DNA of 47,071 nt from Zetaproteobacteria bacterium (GTDB taxonomy: Bacteria > Pseudomonadota > Zetaproteobacteria > Mariprofundales > Mariprofundaceae), in the NCBI GenBank assembly GCA_002746295.2, contig NVWS02000047.1, forward strand, positions 1 to 47,071. Direction: 5' to 3'. How positions within the stretch are numbered: the stretch's first letter is position 1; each line of letters opens with the position of its first letter. The notes beneath the pieces are model-generated. The model did no database searches and had not been told where the DNA came from. It was given only the letters and a program-made list of their open reading frames with translations. Made by a program: the position numbers and the translations under genes. This document shows, piece after piece, positions 27,626-35,630 of this stretch.

Positions 27626-28058
27626 TAATAATCAAGATCCCTATATTTTCCCTCAGGGTTTGGCTGGATTTGGTTCAGCCCATGCATTTGGTTTTATTTA
27701 TGCAGGTACAGGGGACTTGGTATGTATGCAGTCGTTTGATCAAGTTGAAGCATCATTTATTTTAACAGCTTGGGATGACGAACGTTTGGGTTGCCCGCCT
27801 CATGTATCACAAGATCAGCTTCATTGCTTAGACATGACACGCCAACAATTAGAAGCAGGTGATGATGTCCTGTGGATGTTGGTTTTGAATCCTTTTGCCG
27901 ATAGCACTTGGGTGACAGCCAATATTCGTGCGCCGATTCTACTCAATACTGTCACAAGACGCGGTATTCAATGTATTCAACATGATACGACCTTAGCATT
28001 GCGTTACCATTGGATGAAACATCCAACAGCCCCTGCCTTGACTGCGGCGAATGCATGA
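27600..28058 (+). CDS. fliW: Flagellar assembly factor FliW
   Basis: Protein antagonist of CsrA that is released when flagellin is low. A 152-residue beta-rich protein with the family blocks IYIFPQGLAGF-like (PYIFPQGLAGFGSA), WMLVLNPFADSTWVTANIRAPILLNTVTRRGIQ. LNPF and NIRAPI(L/V)xN are the usual FliW signature. The ATG at 27600 is preceded by AAGGAGGGG, which also contains GGA and could be a CsrA site (inference). Overlaps csrA by 26 bp. Confidence 0.88.
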   Translation: MSQIIPKSDNNQDPYIFPQGLAGFGSAHAFGFIYAGTGDLVCMQSFDQVEASFILTAWDDERLGCPPHVSQDQLHCLDMTRQQLEAGDDVLWMLVLNPFADSTWVTANIRAPILLNTVTRRGIQCIQHDTTLALRYHWMKHPTAPALTAANA

Positions 28059-28108
28059 CCATTTGCTGTTTTCTAGGTCTTCTGCAAAAATAGGGACGTC
28101 CGCTGCGC

Positions 28109-28135
28109 TTAAGTTTTCTGATTCACATCCGATAG
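28109..28135 (+). promoter_or_regulatory. Sigma-28 (FliA)-type promoter
   Basis: TTAAGTTT (28109-28116) matches the -35 consensus TAAAGTTT at 7 of 8 positions. It is followed by exactly 11 bases and then TCCGATAG (28128-28135), which matches GCCGATAA at 6 of 8. It lies in the 153-bp gap after fliW and about 75 bp before the next gene, which has a flagellar-type sequence. This would make the downstream group late flagellar genes. Confidence 0.6.
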
Positions 28136-28211
28136 AAGTATTGAAGGTTTAAGTACCACATCATCCTAGATGGGTTATTTGAGCTGAGATACTATGAAAA
28201 GGAGGTGAAAT

Positions 28212-28478
28212 ATGTCTTTAGGCATTCGTCCAACTGATGCTTTGGTTCACCGGCTTCTTCAACAAAATACACGTTCAGCCACTGAAAGCTCGCGGGATAG
28301 TGGTGCCAAACAAAGCCATATTGAGGATCAAGTGAACATCTCTTCTGAAGCTAGAAAAGGTTCAGCAAGCAAGCAAAGTGGACAAACATACACTCCTTCG
28401 GGACAAAGTGCTGCATACAAGCAGGAAGACTTGGAGGCACGCTTGCTTAAGATGTATAGCCATTCACAGGAGACATAG
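28212..28478 (+). CDS. Small hydrophilic protein, probably flagellar-regulon
   Basis: An 88-residue soluble protein of unknown function, rich in S, Q, A and T. The segment IEDQVNISSEARKGSASKQ resembles the DRVxxSxxA block of FlgM N-termini and the protein at 18711. The C-terminus (QEDLEARLLKMYSHSQET) may form a short helix. It has a strong AAGGAGG ribosome site and lies behind a sigma-28-like promoter, and its stop is 2 bp before the response regulator. A weak FlgM-like or export-related role is a guess. Confidence 0.6.
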   Translation: MSLGIRPTDALVHRLLQQNTRSATESSRDSGAKQSHIEDQVNISSEARKGSASKQSGQTYTPSGQSAAYKQEDLEARLLKMYSHSQET

Positions 28479-28480
28479 TT

Positions 28481-28996
28481 ATGAAGCAGACGCGTTTGTT
28501 GATCGCAGAAGATGATAAAGCCTTGGCAGCACTGCTGGTGGAATATTTATCAGAAGGTGATTACGATGTGACTGCATGCCACCGTGGTGATGATGCTTTG
28601 GCATTGTTACAGCAACATACCTATGACTTGGTTTTGACAGATATTGTCATGCCAGGTGCCGATGGTTTGACGCTTTTGGCAGAAATTGGCAATCAAGATG
28701 GTGATACATTGGTGATATTGATGACTGGTTATTCAGGGATTGAAGATGCCTTACATGCTGTAGAGCAAGGAGCATACGACTTTGTAAGTAAACCATTTCA
28801 GTTGCCCGAGATTCGTGTGCGTTTGGATAATGCCGCGCGTTATCAACAATTATTACGCCGTTCTGATGCCATGAAAGTTAAGTTATCGGATACTGTGGCA
28901 TCATCTATGTTTATTCCCCAGAAAATAGAGCTGGATGCAAGTAGCCGATCAACAGGTGTGGCAAGGCGTGCATATGGGCTGCGTGGGAGTGAATAG
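28481..28996 (+). CDS. Response regulator receiver (CheY-like) protein, no known output domain
   Basis: The receiver domain covers about residues 1-125: acidic pair near residue 12 (AEDDKA), phospho-acceptor D54 (LTDIVMPGADGL), the conserved Thr in LMTGYSG, and Lys in VSKPF. The remaining 45 residues (to 171) are not a recognised output domain. The protein could act by protein-protein contact, like CheY or Spo0F. No histidine kinase is encoded in the window. The next gene also encodes a receiver domain and starts at the following base, suggesting a shared signalling chain tied to motility. Confidence 0.85.
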   Translation: MKQTRLLIAEDDKALAALLVEYLSEGDYDVTACHRGDDALALLQQHTYDLVLTDIVMPGADGLTLLAEIGNQDGDTLVILMTGYSGIEDALHAVEQGAYDFVSKPFQLPEIRVRLDNAARYQQLLRRSDAMKVKLSDTVASSMFIPQKIELDASSRSTGVARRAYGLRGSE

Positions 28997-30577
28997 ATGT
29001 TAGACATATTGGTGCTTGAGGATCAGCCCGCTGTACGAGAAGTGATGACCGAAATTGTTCAAGATTTGGGTGTGGAAATTTATGTAGGACAAGCCAGTAG
29101 TTTGAGTGAAGCTCGGACGATGTTGGCAAAGCAGCCATGGCAAGGATTGGTGACAGATTTAAGTTTGGGCGATGGGCAATCACTGGCTTTGATTGAGGAA
29201 CTCAGAGAGGCTGGCAATGATATGCCAGTCATCTTGGTCAGTGGCTTTTTATCTGCGGAACGTTTGCAGCAAGCTGGGCGTTTAAATGTGGCTCATGTGT
29301 TGGCAAAGCCGTTTGATCCAGAAGTCTTGCTGGATTGCATGCGTACTTTCTTAACTGCTGATGATATGGATGATGCACCTATTCCAAAAATACACAAACA
29401 TGATAATCATCGATTGTTACCTGAAATGTTTGAAATGGATCGTCGTTTGGGGTTGCTTTACCGAATGTTTGATGAAATCCCCAAAAAACATGATGTATCG
29501 GGTGTATGTCAAGCAACATTGAGTCTAGCCCTAGAGATGGTGCATGCTGAGCGAGGTTTTCTTGCGCTGTTTGAACGTAAACAGGAGTCGTTGGTTATTG
29601 TTGCCAACAAAGGTATGAATGATGTAGCTCTTACCATGCAATGTTCCTTGGGGGAGACACCTTTTCGCCCACTGATTTATGCGGAAGAAGAATATCTCGA
29701 AGTGCTGTCTTCCGCAGGTGCGTCACAAGCTTGCTGGCCAGATGTGAGTGATGATGCTTATGTGGCTATTCCCGTGTCACTTCAAGGTATTCACATGGGT
29801 GTTCTTTGTTTGATGCAAAGAAAAAGTAGTGAGCCTCTCAAGTCTGAAGAACGTCACCTGTTGGGATTGTTAATGAAAGAACTCGATACCTTATTGGATA
29901 ATCGAGCGGTACATGCAGCTTTAGCAGATAGTATGAATCAAACACTCATTGGTCTCGTTCGCTCCTTGGAAGCCCGTGATCGTTATACCAAAGATCACTC
30001 CATGCGTGTGGGTCATTTATCCATGGTTTTTGCGCAAGAACTGGGCTTGGATGAAGAAACCATTCAAATTATTCGTACAGGTGGTCGTTTACACGATATT
30101 GGCAAAGTGGGTGTAGCCGATGCCGTTCTTTTGAAACCAGGTCGTTATACGAAACAAGAGTTTGCCAAAATGAAAGCACACCCTGGCATTGGTGATAGTA
30201 TTTTAAAAAATATGGACAGCTTGGTGCGGGAGCGTTTGATGGTGCGCCACCATCATGAACGAATGGATGGTCGAGGTTATCCAGATCGTTTAGCGGGGGA
30301 AGATATTCCTTTTGAAGCACGGATTGTATGTGTGGCTGATGCCATTGATGCGATGACAACCCACCGCGTTTACCGCATGGCAAAACCCTTATCTTTTTGC
30401 TTGGAGCAGCTTCGAAACAATTCTGGCATACAATTTGATCCACAAGTGGTTGAGGTTGCAGTTTCGGTGATTGAGAATGGTTTGGTACATACCCAAGCAA
30501 ACCCAACACCGAAAAATACAGAAGGGCTGATGCCCTTATCTGCATCCGACATGATGGAAGGAGTCTTACATGCCTGA
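28997..30577 (+). CDS. REC-GAF-HD-GYP response regulator, putative cyclic-di-GMP phosphodiesterase
   Basis: Three-part signalling protein. A receiver domain (about 1-118) has phospho-acceptor D54 (VTDLSLGDG) and LAKPFDPE. A GAF-like sensor region (about 160-300) includes LALEMVHAERGFLALF. The HD-GYP domain (about 315-500) has HD at residues 366-367 (LHDIGKVGVAD), the histidine cluster H418-H-H-E and G427-Y-P429 (DGRGYPDRLAGEDIP), then IVCVADAIDAMTTHRVYR. All metal-binding motifs of active HD-GYP enzymes appear intact. It overlaps the PilZ gene by 8 bp, so a phosphodiesterase and a putative c-di-GMP receptor are co-expressed after the flagellar genes. Confidence 0.9.
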   Translation: MLDILVLEDQPAVREVMTEIVQDLGVEIYVGQASSLSEARTMLAKQPWQGLVTDLSLGDGQSLALIEELREAGNDMPVILVSGFLSAERLQQAGRLNVAHVLAKPFDPEVLLDCMRTFLTADDMDDAPIPKIHKHDNHRLLPEMFEMDRRLGLLYRMFDEIPKKHDVSGVCQATLSLALEMVHAERGFLALFERKQESLVIVANKGMNDVALTMQCSLGETPFRPLIYAEEEYLEVLSSAGASQACWPDVSDDAYVAIPVSLQGIHMGVLCLMQRKSSEPLKSEERHLLGLLMKELDTLLDNRAVHAALADSMNQTLIGLVRSLEARDRYTKDHSMRVGHLSMVFAQELGLDEETIQIIRTGGRLHDIGKVGVADAVLLKPGRYTKQEFAKMKAHPGIGDSILKNMDSLVRERLMVRHHHERMDGRGYPDRLAGEDIPFEARIVCVADAIDAMTTHRVYRMAKPLSFCLEQLRNNSGIQFDPQVVEVAVSVIENGLVHTQANPTPKNTEGLMPLSASDMMEGVLHA

Positions 30578-31142
30578 TAATGCCGATAACCGCCGACAAG
30601 ATTTTAGAATTGAAGATATACTACCTTGGAATGATGAACCTTTATCGACTGAGGAATTTGAAATTCGCAGAAAACATGTGGGCATCCGTTCGCGTCAAAG
30701 TTCAATGCTGCGAGATATGGTTGGCACTGATTTATTTACGGGGGATTCACGCAATAAATTGAATTCAGAAGTGGCTCAAGCGATGGAGGCTTTGGATGCC
30801 AAACTCAATTATTTGATTGGTATCAATACACTAAATGATGCCAATCGTAGTGATTTGAAAGAACGTCCTATTAACTTGAGTGTCACTGGGGCAAGTTTTG
30901 TGAGTGATGAGCGTTATCGTCAAGGTGACCCTATTTTTATGACCATGATGTTGCCGTCTTTTCCCCCCGTTGTGTTGGAACTGTTGGGTGAAGTGATGTG
31001 GGCAAGGAAAACTCCAGATAATCGGCCGTTTATTGGCGTGAAATTTTGTTATCGCTGTGATGAAGAGGAAGATTCCGTTGCCAAATATGTGTTTCGTCGT
31101 CATCGCGAAATGATTCGCTTAAGAAAACAACAAGAAGCGTAA
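30570..31142 (+). CDS. PilZ-domain protein, putative c-di-GMP receptor
   Basis: A 190-residue cytoplasmic protein. The N-terminal part has RRQDFRIEDILPW, with an RxxxR-like element. The C-terminal part (about 90-185) fits a PilZ barrel: INLSVTGASFVSDERYRQGDPIFMTMMLPSFPPVVLELLGEVMWAR, with NLSVTGASF corresponding to the D/NxSxxG motif. FIGVKFCYRCDEEEDSVAKYVFRRHREMIR closes the domain. Because motif 1 is imperfect, c-di-GMP binding is likely but not certain. It ends 11 bp before a MITE-like repeat. Confidence 0.78.
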   Translation: MPDNADNRRQDFRIEDILPWNDEPLSTEEFEIRRKHVGIRSRQSSMLRDMVGTDLFTGDSRNKLNSEVAQAMEALDAKLNYLIGINTLNDANRSDLKERPINLSVTGASFVSDERYRQGDPIFMTMMLPSFPPVVLELLGEVMWARKTPDNRPFIGVKFCYRCDEEEDSVAKYVFRRHREMIRLRKQQEA

Positions 31143-31152
31143 GGGTTGTGTA

Positions 31153-31294
31153 ACTATCGTAATTCAAGTATTAAATCAGCACGTCATTCCCGAAATCTTT
31201 TATCGGGAATCTAATGGTAGATCCTCGATACAAGCATTCGAGGATGACGATTGGGGAATATGGAAATGATAGTTCTATACTTGAATGACTATAT
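31153..31294. mobile_element. MITE-like palindromic repeat with imperfect terminal inverted repeats
   Basis: About 142 bp filling the whole gap between the PilZ gene and apeB. The ends are imperfect inverted repeats: CTATCGTAATTCAAGTA on the left (31154-31170) and TACTTGAATGACTATA on the right (31278-31293). Inside are two hairpins: ATTCCCGA...TCGGGAAT (about 31185-31210) and CCTCGA...TCGAGG (about 31223-31243). A second, shortened copy in the opposite orientation lies at 39898-39976, and one end is present at 16665-16701. No coding capacity, so any transposition would need an enzyme in trans. The right end lies 3 bases before the apeB ATG. Confidence 0.65.
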
Positions 31295-31297
31295 CGT

Positions 31298-32584
31298 ATG
31301 AAAAATGATGATTTTACCCAAGGTTTATTGGATTTTATAAAACAATCACCGACACCATTTCATGCTGTACAAACCATGGTTGAGCGTTTGCAAGCAGAAG
31401 GTTTTCAGCGATTGGATGAAAAAGAAGCTTGGAAGGTAGAAAATAAACACGATGCTGGGTCTTATTTTGTGACCCGTAATGACTCGTCGATTGTGGCTTT
31501 CAGGCTGCATCAATCTTTGTATAAACATGGCATACAGATGGTTGGCGCGCATACTGATAGCCCATGTTTGAAAGTGAAACCCAACCCAGATATCAGCAAG
31601 CATGGTTATCTTCAATTGGGTGTTGAAGTGTATGGTGGGGCATTGCTTAATCCTTGGTTTGATCGGGATTTATCCTTGGCTGGTCGGGTGAGCTTTTTAA
31701 ATAATCAAGATGAAATTGCACATCAATTGGTGGATTGGGAAAAAGCGGTTGCGGTGATTCCCAGCTTGGCGATTCACCTTGATCGTCAAGCCAATGAAAA
31801 CCGCAGCATTAACAAGCAAACTGATTTACCACCTGTGTTGATGGTCTTATCGGATCAACACAGGGGCTTTGCTGATGTCTTGTTGGCGTTGGTGAATACA
31901 CAATGCATGGATGCCAAAGCAGTGAAAATATTGGATTATGAATTGAGTTTTTATGATGTTCAATCGCCTGCACTGGTGGGTTTAAACAATGATTTCATTG
32001 CCAGCGCACGTTTGGATAATTTGCTTAGTTGCTATGTTGGTATGATGGCGTTGATTGAGGGTACAGATAAAAAAAATGCCTTATTGGTCTGCAATGACCA
32101 TGAGGAAGTCGGCAGTATGTCAACCGCTGGCGCACAGGGAAACTTTTTGAGTTCGGTTTTGGCGCGCTTATGTAGAAATGAGGAAAACCTTTCTCGAATG
32201 ATAGCATCAAGTCTTATGGTATCAGTGGATAATGCCCATGCCATCCATCCCAATTTTCCTGGTAAACATGAACCCAACCATGGGCCTATGATCAATGCTG
32301 GCCCTGTGGTGAAAATCAATGCCAACCAGCGTTATGCCACAAACAGTGAAACCAGTGCACTTTTCCAGCATTGTTGCATTTTGGCAGATGTACCTGTGCA
32401 GTCTTTTGTTGTGCGTTCAGATATGGGATGTGGTAGTACCATTGGTCCGATCACTGCCAATGCCTTGGGGGTGCGTACTGTCGATGTGGGTGTGCCAACC
32501 TTTGCGATGCATTCTATTCGTGAACTGGCGGGGCGTATGGATGCGTTTTATTTATACCGTGTATTGTTGCAGTATTTTAAATAG
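31298..32584 (+). CDS. apeB: M18-family aspartyl aminopeptidase
   Basis: Cytosolic zinc aminopeptidase removing N-terminal acidic residues. Metal and active-site blocks: VGAHTDSPCLKVKP (His85 and Asp87 region), NDHEEVGSMSTAGAQG (catalytic Glu pair), MVSVDNAHAIHPNFPGKHEPNHGPMINAGPVVKIN and SDMGCGSTIGPITANALGVRTVDVGVPTFAMHSIRE with the final zinc-binding His. Length 428 is typical. The ATG lies 3 bases after a MITE-like repeat and lacks a clear ribosome site, so its leader comes from the repeat. Its 3' end overlaps the convergent tag gene by 8 bp. Confidence 0.94.
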   Translation: MKNDDFTQGLLDFIKQSPTPFHAVQTMVERLQAEGFQRLDEKEAWKVENKHDAGSYFVTRNDSSIVAFRLHQSLYKHGIQMVGAHTDSPCLKVKPNPDISKHGYLQLGVEVYGGALLNPWFDRDLSLAGRVSFLNNQDEIAHQLVDWEKAVAVIPSLAIHLDRQANENRSINKQTDLPPVLMVLSDQHRGFADVLLALVNTQCMDAKAVKILDYELSFYDVQSPALVGLNNDFIASARLDNLLSCYVGMMALIEGTDKKNALLVCNDHEEVGSMSTAGAQGNFLSSVLARLCRNEENLSRMIASSLMVSVDNAHAIHPNFPGKHEPNHGPMINAGPVVKINANQRYATNSETSALFQHCCILADVPVQSFVVRSDMGCGSTIGPITANALGVRTVDVGVPTFAMHSIRELAGRMDAFYLYRVLLQYFK

Positions 32585-33245
32585 AAACAGGGGAGTACGG
32601 TCGAATCAGATTCTCCCTTAAACCTTCGATGATAGGGTGACAAACACAGCCTTGCATATGGTCATTGACCAAGCCCATTGCCTGCATAAAGGCATAGGCG
32701 GTTGTAGGACCAAAGAACTTCCAACCTCGTCGTTTTAAATCCTGACTCAAGGACTGAGATGTTTGGGTGATACTGGGAATCGGATGGTGATATTCACCTT
32801 TGCCGATATGTGACTCAGGAAATTTGGCTTCCCACTGCCAAATATAGGCTGCGAGCGAACCAAATTCATCTACGATTTCAAGGGTACGATGGGCATTGTT
32901 CAGGGTCGCGTTAATTTTACCGCGATGGCGAACAATGCCTGCATCTTGTAGTAAGCGGCTCACATCTTCTGCATCAAAGTGAATGATTTGATTGAAATCA
33001 AACCCTGCAAATGCTCGACGAAAATTCTCGCGCTTGCGCAGAATGGTGAGCCAAGATAAACCCGACTGAAAACCTTCCAAACACATTTTTTCAAAGAGTT
33101 GTATATCATCTTGGGTGGGTCTTCCCCATTCATGGTCATGATAGTGTTGGTATAGCACATCATCCCCTGCCCAGCGACAACGGGTGATGCCATCGCTGGC
33201 TGTGTGTAAATAGGCCGCTTGGGGATGATCTCGGTCTTGTTGCAT
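32577..33245 (-). CDS. tag: DNA-3-methyladenine glycosylase I (Tag)
   Basis: Base-excision repair enzyme removing 3-methyladenine. The N-terminal zinc and base-recognition sequence RCRWAGDDVLYQHYHDHEWGRP is typical, followed by FEKMCLEGFQSGLSWLTILRKRENFRRAFAGFD with the helix-hairpin-helix region. RRGWKFFGPTTAYAFMQAMGLVNDHMQGCVCH supplies the C-terminal His/Cys zinc ligands. Length 222. The ATG at 33245 forms TGATG with the stop of the upstream SMR gene; a TTG one codon earlier is less likely. It is co-transcribed with the transporter and convergent with apeB. Confidence 0.95.
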   Translation of the reverse strand: MQQDRDHPQAAYLHTASDGITRCRWAGDDVLYQHYHDHEWGRPTQDDIQLFEKMCLEGFQSGLSWLTILRKRENFRRAFAGFDFNQIIHFDAEDVSRLLQDAGIVRHRGKINATLNNAHRTLEIVDEFGSLAAYIWQWEAKFPESHIGKGEYHHPIPSITQTSQSLSQDLKRRGWKFFGPTTAYAFMQAMGLVNDHMQGCVCHPIIEGLRENLIRPYSPVSI

Positions 33246-33580
33246 CAATTCATATTCACTGTTGTTTTGGAAAACAAATGAATCACCACCACACCTGTAA
33301 TAATGAGTGCCATGCCAATCATCGCAGGCAAATCAGGTGTTTGTTGGTAGAATATTCTGCCAACAATAGCGATCAAGACGATCCCCACACCTGACCAAAT
33401 CGCATAGGTGATGCCAATGGGCATCGTGCGTAGAACCAATGTCATCCAGTAAAAAGATAGGACATAACCCACTATGACAACCAAACTTGGTATGAGCCTT
33501 GTAAATTCTTCGGATGCTTTGAGTGCGCTGGTGGCAGCGACTTCAGCCATAATGGCAAGTGCCAAATATATATATGTCAT
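33245..33580 (-). CDS. SMR-family multidrug/cation efflux transporter (EmrE/QacE-like)
   Basis: A 111-residue protein with four hydrophobic helices. The N-terminus [31 protein letters not shown] closely follows EmrE, including the essential membrane Glu in helix 1 (MAEV). [17 protein letters not shown] is the SMR signature of helices 2-3. Works as an antiparallel dimer exchanging protons for lipophilic cations. The ATG at 33580 is chosen because GGAGG lies 5-10 bases upstream; the frame is open 21 codons further, but those residues do not belong to the family. Quaternary ammonium compounds or guanidinium-like substrates are possible. Confidence 0.92.
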   Translation of the reverse strand: MTYIYLALAIMAEVAATSALKASEEFTRLIPSLVVIVGYVLSFYWMTLVLRTMPIGITYAIWSGVGIVLIAIVGRIFYQQTPDLPAMIGMALIITGVVVIHLFSKTTVNMN

Positions 33581-33683
33581 CCATACCTCCAGTAAAAAGC
33601 ATGATAAGAACGCATCGCTTGATTGTTGGCAATATATTTTCACACTCCAATCTTGTAAAAAAAGGTCTGGGGGGATTTTGTTG

Positions 33684-35627
33684 ATGAATCAAGACAATAT
33701 TGAATCTATTTTAGAAGAAACACGGATTTTTTCACCGCCACAATCAGACACATCATTTTCATCGTTGGATCATTGGCAGATTACATCCGATGCTTTCACA
33801 ACGGACTTTGAAGGCACTTGGGGTAAGCTTGCACAACAGCATCTAACGTGGCAAAAGACTTTTACGCAAGTCTTGGATGAAACAAACCCACCTTTTTACC
33901 GTTGGTTTTCTGATGGACAGATCAACCTTTCTGAAAACTGCCTTGATCGCCATGTGAAGTATGGCTTGGGTGATCGCACTGCCATTATTTGGCAAGGTGA
34001 AGCTGGAGATGTCCGCCATATCTCATACACTGAATTATTGGCAAATGTGTGCAAAGCTGCCAATACACTCAAATCTTTGGGTGTGAAAACAGGGGATCGG
34101 GTGGTGCTTTATATGCCCATGATTCCTGAGACTGCCATGGCCATGTTGGCGTGTGCGCGTATCGGTGCGACACATTCGGTGGTCTTTGGTGGATTTTCTG
34201 CCCAATCACTGCGTGATCGAATCGAAGATGCAGGCGCAAGCGTGGTGATTACTGCTGATGGTGGCTATCGCCGTGGTGTTGTGCATGCTTTGAAATTATC
34301 GGTGGATGATGCCTTGAGTCAGGGTTGCAAGAGTGTGAACCACCTGTTAGTGGTTAAACATGGTGGCAATGATGTGGCATGGCAAGAAGGTCGTGATGTC
34401 GATTGGCATGAAGCTTTGGCAGCCCAATCCGATATATGTCCTGCTGAAATATTAGATTCGGAACACCCCCTATTTATTCTTTACACTTCGGGTTCGACAG
34501 GCAAACCCAAAGGCATCGTGCATAGCACGGCGGGTTATTTATTGTGGGCGCATTTAACCATGCAATATAGCTTTGATTTCAAGCCTGAATCGGATGTTTT
34601 TTGGTGTACCGCCGATGTCGGTTGGATTACAGGGCATTCCTATTCGGTCTATGGTCCATTATCCAATGGCGGTACAAGCTTGATGTATGAAGGTGTGCCA
34701 ACATATCCCGATGCAGGACGTATTTGGAAAATCTGCCAAGAGCATCAAGTGACGGTATTTTATACTGCTCCCACAGCCATTCGTGCATTGATTAAAGCTG
34801 GGGATGATTATCCCAATGCTTATGATTTATCAAAACTTCGTGTACTCGGTACAGTCGGTGAACCCATCAACCCTGAAGCTTGGATGTGGTATCACAAAAC
34901 TATTGGTCAAGAGCGTTGCCCAATTGTCGATACATGGTGGCAGACAGAAACAGGGGGGCACATGATTGCCCCCATGCCATTTGCCACACCCACCAAACCA
35001 GGCTCGGCCACCTTACCATTACCAGGGGTGTTTGCAGAAGTGGTGGATGCCGATGGCGAAGTGGTCAAAGAAGGCGGTGGCTTACTGGTGTTAACCAAAC
35101 CTTGGCCTTCGATGCTTCGCGGTATTTGGGGGGATAAATCCCGTTTTATCGAAACATATTGGCAAAAGTTTGCCAATAAAGGCTATTATTTTGCAGGCGA
35201 TGGCGCGCGTAAAGATGAAGATGGTTATATATGGATTATGGGGCGTGTGGATGATGTCTTGAATGTATCGGGGCATCGCTTGGGTACGATGGAAATTGAG
35301 TCTGCTTTGGTATCCCATCCTGCGGTAGCAGAGGCAGCAGTGGTCGGTTGCCCCGATGACATCAAAGGCGAAGGTATTTTTGCTTTCGTCACCCTTAAAA
35401 CAACAGAAACCAATGATTTGGTGCAAGTGCTTCGGGCGCATGTTTCTCAAGAAATTGGCGCGATTGCCAAGCCTGATGTGATTCGTTTTACCCATGACTT
35501 ACCCAAAACACGTTCAGGTAAAATCATGCGTCGTTTGTTGCGGGATATAGCCGCAGGAAAAGCAATAACCTCGGATATATCAACCTTAGAAAATCAAAGC
35601 GTGATTGCAATACTACAGGGTCAATAA
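33684..35627 (+). CDS. acs: Acetyl-coenzyme A synthetase
   Basis: AMP-forming ligase turning acetate, ATP and CoA into acetyl-CoA. Family blocks in order: [21 protein letters not shown] near the N-terminus, [20 protein letters not shown], the P-loop-like [56 protein letters not shown] and the C-terminal catalytic Lys in [13 protein letters not shown], the site of regulatory acetylation in known Acs. Length 647 matches Acs. The ATG at 33684 has GGGGGA about 10 bases upstream; the frame is open 70 codons further, but that part lies over the divergent SMR gene. Confidence 0.96.
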   Translation: MNQDNIESILEETRIFSPPQSDTSFSSLDHWQITSDAFTTDFEGTWGKLAQQHLTWQKTFTQVLDETNPPFYRWFSDGQINLSENCLDRHVKYGLGDRTAIIWQGEAGDVRHISYTELLANVCKAANTLKSLGVKTGDRVVLYMPMIPETAMAMLACARIGATHSVVFGGFSAQSLRDRIEDAGASVVITADGGYRRGVVHALKLSVDDALSQGCKSVNHLLVVKHGGNDVAWQEGRDVDWHEALAAQSDICPAEILDSEHPLFILYTSGSTGKPKGIVHSTAGYLLWAHLTMQYSFDFKPESDVFWCTADVGWITGHSYSVYGPLSNGGTSLMYEGVPTYPDAGRIWKICQEHQVTVFYTAPTAIRALIKAGDDYPNAYDLSKLRVLGTVGEPINPEAWMWYHKTIGQERCPIVDTWWQTETGGHMIAPMPFATPTKPGSATLPLPGVFAEVVDADGEVVKEGGGLLVLTKPWPSMLRGIWGDKSRFIETYWQKFANKGYYFAGDGARKDEDGYIWIMGRVDDVLNVSGHRLGTMEIESALVSHPAVAEAAVVGCPDDIKGEGIFAFVTLKTTETNDLVQVLRAHVSQEIGAIAKPDVIRFTHDLPKTRSGKIMRRLLRDIAAGKAITSDISTLENQSVIAILQGQ

Positions 35628-35630
35628 GGC

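Noticed and set aside
30584-30591. GCCGATAA near the PilZ gene start as a sigma-28 -10 box
   Set aside because: No TAAAGTTT-like -35 box at 11-base spacing; it encodes part of the protein.
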